Source of the DNA: Corella eumyota
Taxonomy: Eukaryota > Chordata > Ascidiacea > Phlebobranchia > Corellidae
DNA: 64,000 bases
Assembly (NCBI GenBank): GCA_963082875.1
Contig: OY720100.1
Span: forward strand, 3,658,001-3,722,000
Direction: 5' to 3'
Under the pieces are notes generated by a model. That model was not told the DNA's origin, did no database searches, and was given only the letters and a program-made list of their open reading frames with translations. Every line of letters begins with the position of its first letter. Within the stretch, counting starts at the first letter, position 1. Below are positions 24,362 to 36,600 of this stretch, in pieces. The translations under genes were made by a program, and so were the position numbers.

Positions 24362-27300
24362 CTAAGCATAATATCCAAAAAGAAATGTCACAGTTAATAA
24401 CAGGATAACAGCCGATATATTCAACATCATTTCCCAGTTTATTTTGCTTTGCTTTTGGGTGGACTTGGACAAAGTGTCGTTTGATTGGGTTGATGGTCTT
24501 TCGCCATCTACAAATACACAACATGTTTCATGACATTACAATTTAAAAAGTGTAGTATACCTGCTATGGCAATTTATTACAGGCCCAAAAGTTTAGGGTT
24601 TGAGCCCGCTATAATAACATTCTATTCCCCCTCTAGCCCGAGCTTAACAGATATAGGTACCAGAAATCACTACCTCGAAGTAATATAAATATATAAAACA
24701 CTCATTAATTTAACTTTTTATATTAATATTTACGCTTAACTTGCAAGTGTTTGACTGTATTTTACCTGTTGCGGAATGATCAGAACTAATTTCTTCTACA
24801 GGTGTAACGACCGGATCTAAATAAAAAACATGATAAAAATAAAACTTTGGCCTGTTAACTTATAGTAGATAACAAAACCAAGTTGTTTACCACTTATATG
24901 CAAAGATTTCGCTTCTACGTCTCTTTCCTTATCATTAGCCAAGTTTTCTTTTTCGGGTATTCTTCCCTCTATTATTTGATCACTTTTGTCTGCTGTGATT
25001 AACTCAAGACATGCATTTTTCTTCTTCTTTGATGTACTCACATCTGATGTTTTGGTAAACCACGTTGCATTTGCAAGCTAAACAACATAAGTAGTTCTTG
25101 TAAACTAGCATATTGTGTTAATGTAAATATAAGACATGTAATGTCGAGTTATGGTTAAAAAAAAGAGTTATGGTTCATTTACATAAAATGAGTAAATAAG
25201 TATGATAAAGCAACCAAGCAGAAAAAAGGCCTAATATGTTGTTACAGTCATTGCAACCATAAACATGAACTTAATGTTTAAAAACTTTTGTTAACCGTTT
25301 GAGTATACAGATACATTGGAATTTTAAATATTTTGACTTGCCTGTTCTTGTGACAAAGGTTTAGTGCAATAGCTGACCGCCAATGTAACTGTACAGGATA
25401 TAAGAAAAGTTATCGGACCCACATAAAGATAGTTCATTCTGTATAAAAATTAAAAGCTAAATTTTTTTTATTTTACAATTTTCAAAAAATGATAAATATA
25501 TTTTGCCAAATTAATTTATTTACAAAAGATAAAATTAATTTTTGTGTTTTTTACCTGTACACAATAGGAGGTCTTGTTTCCACACTATCACATCCCGGAG
25601 CTTTAAAATAAAAATCTAAAATCAATCGAACAACTCCGGCTGTGAAACCACTAATTAAACCCCAAAATGCGCCCTAAATATATAAATTGTGGGGTAATAT
25701 TAAGACAATACCACTAAGGTATAATTTAATAATTTTAATAAAAAACCTTTAATTTTTATAAGTTCGTAGCACAGCAATTTAAACATTAAACACATATTTG
25801 CAAAACTGCTAAGATAATATGTAAATCAGATGTGACAACTGTAATGTTACTTAAAACAAAACACAATTTTATTTCTAGTTGAACCATGCAACAAGTTAAA
25901 CTAGCAATGGAAATAGAGTAAAAACAATTACACATACCTGTTCATTAACTCGAGGCCAAGCCACAGCAAAAAGATAAAGTGCGAAGATTGGGGGGCCAAG
26001 TGCTGATTGTATTGATTGTAAATATAAAAATAACTGTCCCCCAGCTGACGACAGTAATACTGGAATCCATAAAATGCTGATCACAACCAGAACACAAACC
26101 GTGATTCTAACAGATATTTTCATAAAAACCGTGATTCTTTACAGATATTTTCATAAAATATTAAATAATCAATCTTCTTACTTTCCAACAATAAGCATTT
26201 CTTTTTGGGTCGCATTTCTACGAACTCTCTTCCAAATATCAATGGTAAAAATTGTCGAAGAACTGTTAAATATTGAAGTCAACGAACTCATCAGAGCAGA
26301 TAACATTGCTGCAATCATCAAGCCACGAAGACCTTTAAAACAACAAACCTTTTAAAATATTAGCGAGCGTAGAACATAAGCAAAATATTTGGTTGAAAAG
26401 TAAATTACCACTTGGCATTAATTCTAATACAAGCTTTGGATAAGCAATATTGGAACAACCTTCGCTGTTACCGCATATTTTTTCACACTTTGCTGGGTCT
26501 GTACAAGCGACCTCATCTGGATAAAACACTCGGCTAATCATTCCTAAAAAGTAAATATAGGTAAAGTTATTTATAAGTTTTAAAAAACCTTATGATGTTT
26601 TTTACCTGTCATAACTATCATATACATTGGAATAATCTTCAAAAATCCTGCCAAAACACAGCCGCCTTTAGCATGCTGTAAATTTTTTGCTGCCAGAGTT
26701 CTTTGAACAATTACCTAAATTCGTTAAAAAAAATATTTAAAAAGTTATTTTGAAAATGTAGTTTAAGAATTAATTTTTGTAAAAATTAAAATTTTTTATG
26801 CAATATAATGATGTTAGAAATTTCCAATATTTAATATGTAAAGTTGCCCTCTATTCATTATAGATATATATTAAAATAAATTAGGGTAAAAAACGAAAGG
26901 GTTCTTAGTATTTTATTTGGATTAAAACGGATCACGTGACGTCATTCACAATGTTTTATTAAATCAATACAATACAATAGTTTAAGCAGGTTCATTATTT
27001 GTTTTAATATTAAAAACAATGCTTACTTGATCTGTGCACCAGTACCATGACCCAAGCAAATATATTCCTATCAGCATTCCTGGCCAAGGAAGATCGGAAT
27101 TAATTGGATCACGAAATAAATGAAATGCGTCTTGGCGGGGAATCCCACAAGTTGTTACATTCCCAGCTTCTAGAATATCCAGGCTCGACTGCGGTATTGC
27201 TTCCATGTACAGAATTTGTAATTGTTCGTAGCCACCAATCTTTATAAAACCTTAAGATATGAACATTACAATATAAGTTAAATTTAACATTTCAGCGTAC

Positions 27301-28472
27301 TTTTAACAAGTTTCTGGCTAATGTAGAAAAAAAATTTCTTGTAAATAGTAGACCAACCCAAGCACAAATTTACCTTAAAATTACCAAGATCAACTTACTC
27401 ATTGCCAATAACAGAAGCCCACCGACAAGCATTATAACAGTCTGCATTGTATCTGTGTATATAACGGCCTTCAGACCGCCTAACACTGTATATATGGCGG
27501 TGATTACAAGTAGAGTAACTGGAAAAAAGAGACAAAAACTTGGTTGATTAAAAAACGTTTTTTATAAACTTGGTCAAGTAATTTAATTTTTCACATTTTT
27601 TTATACTTGATGCGGGAAGGTCGACTACGCGAGACATATAGTAACATCAGTTACCCTGACCCAGTCCCGAGTTGTCTTTGGAAGTAGGCCTAATAAAGAA
27701 TTTATAAAAATCGTTTTACTAAATTTGATATTAAACCTAAAAAATCTTACCAATGGCTAGATAAAGATTTATCTCGAATGCTTGTTGAATAAATAAAGCT
27801 CCAGCATAAAGATCCACCGCAATCTTCGTTAAAACGTACAAAGCCAGGGAAATAACCGAAAGTGTTACCCTCAAACGATATCCTCCATATCGTTTATGCA
27901 AATACTCTGGCATCGTATAAACCTAAAAAAACTCGTTTATAAATAATTTGACCTTTTAATTAAGTTTATTTTTTAATAACTGATTTAATACCTTCTTTAA
28001 TAAGTAGATGGGTAAAAAGATCCACCCCAACATTAAAATGCTAAAGGGGGCGAGCCATTCAAACGAACCAATTGCGATCCCCCCTGCTGCACCAGCGCCC
28101 GCCAGTCCAATAAAATGACCGCTTCCTATATTTGACGCAAATGTTGATGCACCGACCGGTATCCAAGTCATACTTCGACCCGCTAAAAAGTAGCCTTTTA
28201 TGTTATCCCGTACACCCCTTCTTGAAGCCTAAAATCGTTAAACCAGTTAAAGTTAATACGTTTCTAAAAAATCTATTATTATAAATTTTATTAATCTTCT
28301 TAAGGTATTTATATAAACTTACCCATACTCCAACCACGAGTGTTGCTAAAATATAAACAACGACAATAACAATGTCGACAGGGCCCAAATAAGCCTTGTG
28401 GACAGCTATGTCACTTTGGGTAGCCGCTGTGGTGTCATATTTAGATGTTACGCTTGAGGATAGAGTTGTCAT
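24362..28472 (-). CDS. SLC5/SGLT-type sodium-sugar cotransporter
   Basis: Plasma-membrane sodium-coupled sugar symporter of the SGLT branch of SLC5. Fourteen exons, in transcript order: 28323-28472, 27992-28228, 27751-27922, 27399-27518, 27027-27250, 26606-26714, 26409-26543, 26182-26332, 25938-26106, 25555-25673, 25342-25438, 24891-25077, 24766-24816, 24362-24507. Together they give 688 residues, close to human SGLT1. Sugar-site residues known from SGLT1 are all visible: Asn83 and His88 in [10 protein letters not shown], Glu107 in FEW, Tyr-Trp in WYWCTDQ, Lys in GFLKIIPMY, Gln in [25 protein letters not shown] and SNIAYP are family signatures, and the last exon encodes the final helix ending GYYA. 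Exon 11 uses a GC donor (CAG|GCAAGT). Exon 9 has two in-frame acceptors 30 bases apart. A partial SINE lies in intron 3. The exact substrate and SLC5 member cannot be told by eye. Confidence 0.95.
24560..24690 (+). mobile_element. Possible tRNA-derived SINE relic
   Basis: In an intron of the SLC5 gene the string GGGTTTGAGCCCGC looks like a B box, but no good A box precedes it. Weak. Confidence 0.2.
26101..26158. repeat. 30-bp tandem duplication spanning a splice acceptor
   Basis: ACCGTGATTCT..ACAGATATTTTCATAAA is present twice in tandem. On the coding (minus) strand each copy contains an acceptor, TAAAG|AATCACGG (exon end at 26136) and TTAG|AATCACGG (exon end at 26106), in the same reading frame. 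Using the upstream one would insert about ten residues ([10 protein letters not shown]). Confidence 0.85.
27603..27692 (-). mobile_element. SINE, 3-prime fragment
   Basis: This fragment of the window's main SINE family reads on the minus strand AACTCGGGACTGGGTC, GTAACTGATGTTACTAT, GTCGACCTTCCCGCATC, then an A-rich tail. The tRNA-like head is missing. It lies in intron 3 of the SLC5 gene in the gene's sense. Confidence 0.8.
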
Positions 28473-29362
28473 ATTTAAGCAAATTTGCAATACCAATGCT
28501 TAAAAAAATTTGAAAATATTTTTAACTAACTACGTTAACGTATTTTTAAGCCTTTTTAAAACAGTCAAATTTTTCCTAGCGTAGAAAAATTCTAGCTAAA
28601 TAAGGTTTAAGTAAATAACAAAATTTTTGTCCAAAAAGGTGACTTTCAAAATATGCTGGTACTTTATATCTTTATATCAAGAAAATTAATAACAGTCTTC
28701 ACTGTCTATTGCACTACGTTTCTATTACAATTTATGCAATTTAACAAGTTTTGAGTCGGCCTAATTTATAACTGAGAGAGTCTAACACCGCAAACATTTG
28801 TATTTACAATTCATAACTCATGCCAAAAAGTTAAACACCACTAAAATTACTTGCTAGGTGCTTGAAATGTTGAATATAGGTACTCTATTTTAATGTATTA
28901 CCTTTGGTCATCTCATGTTCTACAACTTTGCAACAGCGGTTTGCTACTCACAACTTTCTACACTATCAAATGTAAATATTGTGAAGGGTTCACCTGATAA
29001 AGTAACCCGGTTTACATCAAGATAACTTTGATAAAACACGACCCTCGTGTTATATTCAAATATTATGGTGACCTAATTCTAACTTGACATAAACCGTATC
29101 ATGCACCTAATACCTTAAACATTTTTGGGTAACATTTTATTGTACAATATCTTACAAAAAATTTTTACATTTAAACATAACTTTAAGAAAGCTATAAAAT
29201 TTACTTAAATAAATTACTAAACGTTTATTTATTATTAATATGTTTATAGGCAAGCATTTCCACCTTCTACAAGAACACGCGACTATTTTATAATTAATCA
29301 CTGCTCCCTACTTTACAAATGCCCTAATTTTTTAACTAGTTGCTCCCAGTTACTTATATTTT
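28473..29362. other. Intergenic, upstream of SLC5 and downstream of ficolin
   Basis: AT-rich spacer containing the SLC5 5-prime UTR and promoter and the ficolin 3-prime end. No coding exon, RNA gene or repeat was recognised. Confidence 0.5.
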
Positions 29363-31143
29363 TTATAATGGCCTTATCATCATTTTAGTTTTTTTTAACG
29401 AGTAACTATTCCTTTTCCAATCCCACCAAAATATGCCCTGCCAATGATCAAGCCCCTCACCAAAATATCTTCCGTTTAAGTTTGCATTAACACAATAGTC
29501 ATACCACCAAGCGCCATGATGCGTATTTGCACAGTTACCACTACGATCATTATCATGATCTTGATCAAATGTTGTGAATGGCTTTCCGTTGTGGTTCCAC
29601 ATCGAATCACCTCCTAAAAATATATTTATCAAGGAATTAACTGAAATTTAAGTTTTTACTAAACAAACGGCAGCGTAGTCTAGTGTCAAAACACTTGGCT
29701 TTACTACATGATGTCCTAGGTTCTATCACCGCTGCTCTAGCTACCTTGAGTAAGGTGCTGTAATCGGTGTAAACTTTTGCTAAGCCAACACTTTATCAGC
29801 AGCCTAATTATCGGGCAAATAAAGTCTATAGTATCTGAAACTGCCAAAAAAAACTTGGGTCGAGGTAACGGATGTTACATTATGTTTAAGGTCGTAAGTC
29901 GACCTTTCCACATCAGAGTTAAACAAATAAAAATGGTTTTATAAGTTTAAACTTGTATATGTATCGTCAAGGTAACAATAATTAGATCTATTAACGTTGC
30001 GACAAGAGCCCTATTTAAAAAAATTGTATATATTTCCGAATTTGACTTTAAAAAGTGAAATTTCTGAAATTTATGATTTTAGGTTAATAAAATAAAAATT
30101 CAAAATAAACGTATTTTATTCACCTGCATCACCGGTATAATCTTCCGCAGTTAATCGATAAAAACTTTCAGGATTTCCAACTTTAAAGTTGCTAAAATAC
30201 AAAAATTTAATATTACAAAAATAAAACTTATTTTATGAAACTTATACTTTTCTTACTTATATCTAGCAAAACGTTCATTTTCTTCCCAGTCTTGGAGGTT
30301 GATTTGAAGCTCATATCTTCTCAATTTTGTCAACTGGTAAAGGTTGTTAAGACCTGTATATAACTTCATTTTTAGGCTAAAATTATTTGATTTATTTACT
30401 ATGACTTACCAAGCCAGTATTCGCTTGATATATTCCCAAAACCATTCACATAGTTATCCCAATCCAAGAAAAAGTCCTGAGACCCATTGATGCGTCTCTG
30501 AATTACCTAAAAAGCAAAAACTTAATTAACTTTCACAATAATCTAATTTAATAATAAACAAGAGTCAAAACTATTTACAATCCATCCCTCGCCGTCAGTA
30601 TTTTGATCACAATAAACTGGAGTCATTATTTGGTTTATTTTAATGCTGTAGACACCGCTTTCTGCATTGTTGGCAAACCCTTGGCAATCAGATGGTAGCA
30701 GTCTTGAATTAGTATACACAATGGTCATACCATTAGAACCTGTGCGATGTAGCTCTAAGGAAAGGATAGAATTTATATCCAAGAACTATTACATATTTGT
30801 GCTACTTAGATTATTCCATACCTTCAAGTTGGAATTCAAGTTGAGAGATTTTTTTCTGCATCTCAAGCAGCAGAGCTCGATTTTCAGCGCAACTTCCCTG
30901 CTCTCCTTTTGCTCCGGGAAAACCCATGACTCCTTGAACACTGCTGGTTCCTATATCACCTGAAGCTCCATCAGCACCAGGAACACTGTTAGTTCCTGGA
31001 TGTCCAATCGGTCCTCCCTTTCCAGGATTTCCCTTTGTTATAGTGATATCTTTATTTCCACAAGTTAAAACAACCTTTTTAATGTTTTGAACTTGTCCAA
31101 ACAAAAACACGAAAACCAGAAATTTAACAAATATCTTATGCAT
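29363..31143 (-). CDS. Ficolin-like collagen-fibrinogen lectin
   Basis: Secreted pattern-recognition lectin of the ficolin type. In vertebrates ficolins bind acetylated sugars and recruit lectin-pathway proteases. Six exons: 30822-31143, 30579-30754, 30410-30506, 30257-30353, 30124-30191, 29363-29613, giving 336 residues, the usual ficolin length. Order: signal peptide (MHKIFVKFLVFVFLFG), a short cysteine-bearing segment (LTCGNKD), an interrupted Gly-X-Y collagen stretch (about 38-85, ending GFPGAKGEQGS), a short coiled coil rich in Leu/Glu, then a fibrinogen-related domain from about 110. The last holds SDCQGF, GVYSI, DGEGWIVIQRR, EYWLGL, and the calcium-site and binding segment TTFDQDHDND followed by C, GAWWYDYC and NLNGRYF, ending MMIRPL. 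Intron 5 contains a SINE. Lectin-pathway function is inference from the domain order; tunicate ficolins are known. Confidence 0.93.
29668..29932 (+). mobile_element. tRNA-derived SINE, near full length
   Basis: The head CGGCAGCGTAGTCTAGTGTCA and the B box TAGGTTCTATCACC are followed by the shared core CTTGAGTAAGGTGCTGTAA, AATTATCGGGCAAATAA and GTCGACCTTTCCACATC with an A-rich tail. It is diverged compared with the copy at 34665. It lies in the last intron of the ficolin gene, antisense to it. Confidence 0.85.
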
Positions 31144-32189
31144 GTTAAATAGCTTCTGTAAAACCTAGTTCAAAGTAAAATTTTTTGTTTGAAACCACAA
31201 TTAAATGGCAAGTAAATAAAGTTACATCACTTTATCAATAATATTAATAGGCTTTTTAAAACTTAGTTAAAACCCTGACATTAAAAGTTAAACCATGAAG
31301 TGGAAAACCTGGTGATTTAACACTTGCAATTTACCTAGCTGTGTAATTATTTAACATAGATGATCCCAGTTGTGCTTGTTACTATAAGCTAATAAGTTTA
31401 ATGCATTAATTAACTATTACACTTGTAAATGTAAATAATTATCATTAGACACAGCCAAACTTAGTACAAATTACTGGAACAATGGCTTAACCCTGTTTGA
31501 AATTAACCTAGATGTTATTTATTAATCCAATGCAGCAATAATAAATTATCCCTAAGTGGCATCTAAACCATATTTCTAATATGCAAAAGGCGCTTAAATT
31601 TTTACACCTTGATATTTTGCTCAAGGGCATTTAATTTTTTTCCTATGCGGCAATTAAAAAACAAACATGGTTAACCCTTTTTTAAAGTTTCAATAGACAA
31701 TTCATAAGAAACATAAAAATTTTTAATTTTAAAGCGATTTTGGCAAAATTAAAAGGTTAAGAGAATTTTTCAAAATTTAAGCCCAATATATATAATTCTA
31801 TAATACTAACACTTATTTTAAAATTAACTTACTTTTTCCTTTATTTGTGGTTAATGTAGTTCATTAACTTTTTCACTTGTTGCAAGAAGATGAAAAAATC
31901 GTTGCAAGAAGATGAAATCTAAAAATAACTGTAAAAAAATACATATCAGACACAAAAAAGGAAAATTAGAACATTTGAAATAAGCATAACAAACAAAAAA
32001 TTAGGTTAGCTTAAAATTAACTAATACCACGCATTACAAAAAAGTACAATTAAAAAACTATTTTGTTTAAAAAAACAAGTTAAAATATTTTACCATTTAT
32101 TTTACAAATTTTTAACTAGCTGACTAATTTAAAATTCTGTTAAATTTACCAAACCAAAAACCAAACCAAGAATTAACTTACCAAACCAA
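31144..32189. other. Intergenic, ficolin upstream region
   Basis: AT-rich DNA with no supported exon. A short direct repeat, GTTGCAAGAAGATGAAA, occurs twice near 31883-31916. Nothing else was recognised. Confidence 0.5.
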
Positions 32190-32710
32190 TAACAAGGCAA
32201 CTGAATAAATATGACATTCCAGTTGGAATATTGTTTATTGTGTTTAATTTATTCCACATAGCATTAGATTGGCACAAGTGACATATACCAGAAAAAATGA
32301 TTGCCTGTTAAAATAAATTAATTGTATTTTATGGACTTTTGTAAGAAATTTTTCGTCTATATTTTGTTTCCTTTAATATAATTTAATTTTCATGTTTTAA
32401 AATATATTAATATTCAATACAAATATTATCAATAAATAACATATATATATATTTTAAAGCTTTTAACAGTTGTCAAACACTAAATATTAAACTTACTTAA
32501 AGGCAAAACGTAAAAGAAGTTCAAAAAGTTCAACAACTTTCCTTAACCACTCCACTGCTCCAACAATGTGAAGCAACGATAACCACTCCACTGCTTGTGA
32601 ACAACAACAATGTGAACAACATAAAATAGTTGCATTTTATGTTTTTGGCTCGTTCTGTACACTAAAAATGTAAATTTTCTTGTTCCAATAAAAGCACCTA
32701 TGCCTACAAA
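32190..32710 (-). pseudogene. Decayed SLC2 transporter relic
   Basis: Two segments match exons of the intact SLC2 gene lying just upstream. At about 32195-32315, AAATATGACATTCCAGTTGG and a retained acceptor-like GCCTGTTAAAATAAATTAATT correspond to the exon at 34433-34596 and its border. At about 32540-32710, CCACTCCACTG, AACAATGTGAACAACAT, AATAGTTGCAT and TTGTTCCAATAAAAGCACCTA correspond to the exon at 36159-36426. Orientation and order are as in the live gene, the intervening exons are not recognisable, and neither segment keeps a long frame. It is best explained as the remains of a tandem paralogue. Confidence 0.75.
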
Positions 32711-33615
32711 AATTAAAAAACAGTTAGTTATTCGAGTTATGTTAAGTTATCTAACGGAGTTTTAAAACTTTTCTGCAAAAAATAAAACATTTGTAATCAC
32801 GCAGTCCGTTATTTTTGAATTAATTCCATCTTTTTTTCTACAATGCTTTTAAAAGTTAAAATGTATACCCAAATAAAATCAAAACTCTAACTAATATAAA
32901 TATGATTCAATTTCTTTTATTTAAAACAACAATAAAAAAATGTTTAATTTTCGATTTAAAATTTTAACTTCATTCACCGATTGTAACTTAATCCACCTGA
33001 CGAGAATATATTTTCGGATTGTATGGATTGATTGACTATTAGATGGATAGAAGGATCGAAAGGGTCGGATGTGTTAATGGGTAATCTGAATAGGTGAGGG
33101 TTAGGGTAAGGGTTTAATTCATGAAAACTTTTTGTTTAATTAAATATCCGTTAAATATGCATTTGAATTATGTAATATCTATTTAATATATATTCGATTC
33201 AGTTAATAAAACTTGATCCATTAATCCGTTCGATCCGTTGATCCGTTGATCCGTCAAATATATATTTTTGTCAGGTAGATTAAGTCAGATTCTCATTCAC
33301 CAGCTAAGTAATAATAGGGGAAATTCCCTATTTAAATTAAAGTTGCCAATTGTTTTAAAAAAATATAGAGTTGCCAACTCTATTTCGAATTTATATTATA
33401 ATTAAAAAATACTTTTACTATGTTTGATGTAAAATTAAAAACTGATTATGACAACAGCAATCAGTTTTTATAAAAAAATAAATAATACTAAAAAATGATT
33501 TTGAATTTTTTTTGTATTTTACAACACCAATAGTGCATAATGAGCGCACAGTTAACTATAGGCACATACAATTTTGCACGCAGGTATACAGGTTTATCAG
33601 AAAAATTACAACTAA
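32711..33615. other. Intergenic, downstream of SLC2 gene
   Basis: AT-rich DNA with no gene. GATCCGTT occurs three times in tandem near 33235, and a short GGGTTAGGGTAAGGG string lies near 33107; neither is long enough to mean much. The plus-strand open frame at 33512-33811 is the shadow of the last SLC2 exon. Confidence 0.5.
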
Positions 33616-36600
33616 TTATTTTTCAGCCACTTCAACGCATTTAACACTTTTCTTTCGACATTGCATTTGTGCCTGGATTTCTTCTTCAGTTTTTCCATTC
33701 GTTTCAGGAAGAAATATGTTAAAAAATATTGTGTACAAAATTGTGCAAACTAGCCATGGCACTGAAGAGTATGCCCCCAGATGTTCCTACATATATAATG
33801 TAATTTACTAGATAAATAAAGAAAAATAAAGTTATCCAAATACACTTAATTTTTTTGTTTATTTACCTTTACTATAGTTACATAACAGACTAACCACAGT
33901 AAAGCTAGGATAGTACCATATAACCGTCTACTATAGATAAAAATCGATGTACAAGGTTATTTTACAATAATGGGAAAACTTGACAATTTAAAATCAGTTT
34001 AAAAACGATTTTAAGTGTATATTTAATTTAATATTACACCCTTTATCTGAAAATCTGATCACAATCTTAGCTTCAAAATGTTACAAACAGCAGCTCTCTT
34101 TTACCTAGTTTCTATAATGACTATAATGGCTACGTGAACTGAAGTAACCCTATAGTAAATTCTAATATACAAAATAATAAAGATAAGACTTGCCATTAAG
34201 TATGGAATAATGAAAGCAGTGACCCAGGAGGTGAAAAAGAACAAGATCGAGCCTATACCCATTGCAGTTGGTCTGTTTGATTCGGTAGTAATTAATGCCA
34301 ACAAACTAAAACTCACCACTGCAACTCCCCCAGACCAACTTCAGAAAAAAATGTTTATTTGTTATTTTTAATAACCACTTTTTATAGATTTAAAAAAAAT
34401 TTTCTTATTTTTTTATTTTAAAAGTTACTTACAATACTAAAAACAAAGAAACCGACGCGATCGTTAAGTATGACATTCCAGTTGGCGCTAAATGCGCCAA
34501 AGCCCGGCTTATGGTGTATAAAACAATAGCCAAAACTATGCCAATATTTGATATATTGAGCATGGTATTTGGACCAATTCGCTTTACTAGAAGAGCCTGA
34601 TAATAAATAAATCAATTAGAATAAATCAAAAAAGTTAATTTTAAACTAAAATTTATAGATATTGACCGGCAGCGTGGTGTAGTGGTAAGAACACTTGCTA
34701 CACCACACATGAGGTCGTGGGTTCAATCCCCACTGATTTCACGCTGCAACGCCCTTGAGTAAGGCGCTATAAACGGTATGAGCTCCTGCTGAGCCAGCAC
34801 GTAATCAGCACCATAATTATCGGGCAATTATAATCTATAATATCCCAAACTGCCACAGGCAACTCGAGACTGGGTCGGAGTAACTGATGTTACTCTATAC
34901 TTAGGTCACGCATTTGACTTTCCCACATCGAGAATAAAGATATATACAAAAAAATATGTGTTTTTCAATAAAATTTTACCCCTGAAATTGCGCAAAAAAA
35001 CGCGATGAAAAAAATTCCTATAGAAATGTAAGTCACATTTTGGGGAGGAAGGCCAGCTCGGATAAATAAATTGTCGGAATAAAATCCAATTCCGTTTATT
35101 CCGCAAAAAATAATATTTGTATAAAGAGCAAAAACCAAAATCAAAGACCGCCTGTTAAATAAACAAAAAATCGTGTAAAAGTATTTTGTAATGTTTTTAA
35201 AATAGTTATTTACCGATAAGAAAATAAATATTGAGCTAATACATATGTACTTCTTATTTATTTTTAATTTTTTACGTTATTACAAATTTTTAAAGTGTTT
35301 TTGAATATTTTATAGGATCTTAAATTTGCTTAGCAAAATGTATAGAAAAAATAAATATAAATAGTTTTTTTACCTGTATTTCTTTCTAAAAAAAAGTTCG
35401 CGAACTGAAATAATTTTTTCTTCCTTTACTTTAGTAACAATTTCATTAAACTCACTCGTTATTGACTTCTGTAAGTAAACAAAAATAATGCATTTACATA
35501 ACATGTAACTGAAATCCTAAAAAAGGTATATATTTAAAAAAAATTAATTGAAAAAAAAGCCAAGTTTTCAAATTAAAAATTTTACCTCTGAGCCCTTTCG
35601 TAACAATTTCAAAGCTTTTAAGGCTTCTGCTTCGTTTCCATTCCGCACCAAGTAGGCCGGTGTGTTTGGAATAAATATACTGGAAATTAGATAAATGATT
35701 GAAGGTAAGATAGTTAAACTTGACACTACTGGCCACAGCTTTGGTGAACCTAAAACCTTAAAAAAATTAACAATATTCATATCAAAATTATTGGGTATTG
35801 ATAATTAAAAACCTGATTTTTTTAACAAAAATTGAAGTACAAAATATATAATTGTTTTTTTTTATTATATTATCAACTTTACCTAAATTTAAATGTTAAA
35901 TTTTTTTATAATAAATATATTAAAATATCTTTAAATATTGAAATACCTTTGGATGACCAAATACAAAACTGATTAAAATTCCAAAGTTCATCGCACAGCT
36001 GGGGATACTTTGCCAAAAACTCTGCCTATTTTTTGCACATAGTTCACCAATTATAACAGGTCCGATATCTAAAAACGCATTAACACAACAAAAAATTTAA
36101 ACTGTAATAAACTCGAAAACAAAAGCTTTGGTAAAAAATTAATATTTTTTTTGCTTACTGAAAATAACACCGGCTGGTAGTCCAATTATAACTCTTCCCA
36201 AGATGAAAGCTTCATAAGATTTGGTAAGGCCTCCAATCAACGCAACAATAATCACTCCAACAATGTGAACAACATGGCATAGTTGCATCACATGTTTACG
36301 ACTCATGTTGTTAACTAAAGGAGTAGAAATACAAGTTCCAATAAAGGCACCTATTACTATTGCTGAAGTTGTAACTGTCAGTAATGATAGCCATGTTTCA
36401 TCGCTCATCGGAACACTATACCGTTCCTGTAAAAAGATGTCAAAACTAACTTGAATATTGCAAATTTTGTTGAAAACATATTTTCACTACAAAACATTTT
36501 TTTATAATTTACTAATTAAAAATGCTTGTTTATAATGTATAGCTGCTTAAATTGTATACTAGCTATAGCCCATGTTTTTAGTCTTAATGTTTTGATTCTT

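Noticed and set aside
33107-33125. Interstitial telomere repeat
   Set aside because: Only about two imperfect TTAGGG-like units, well within chance.
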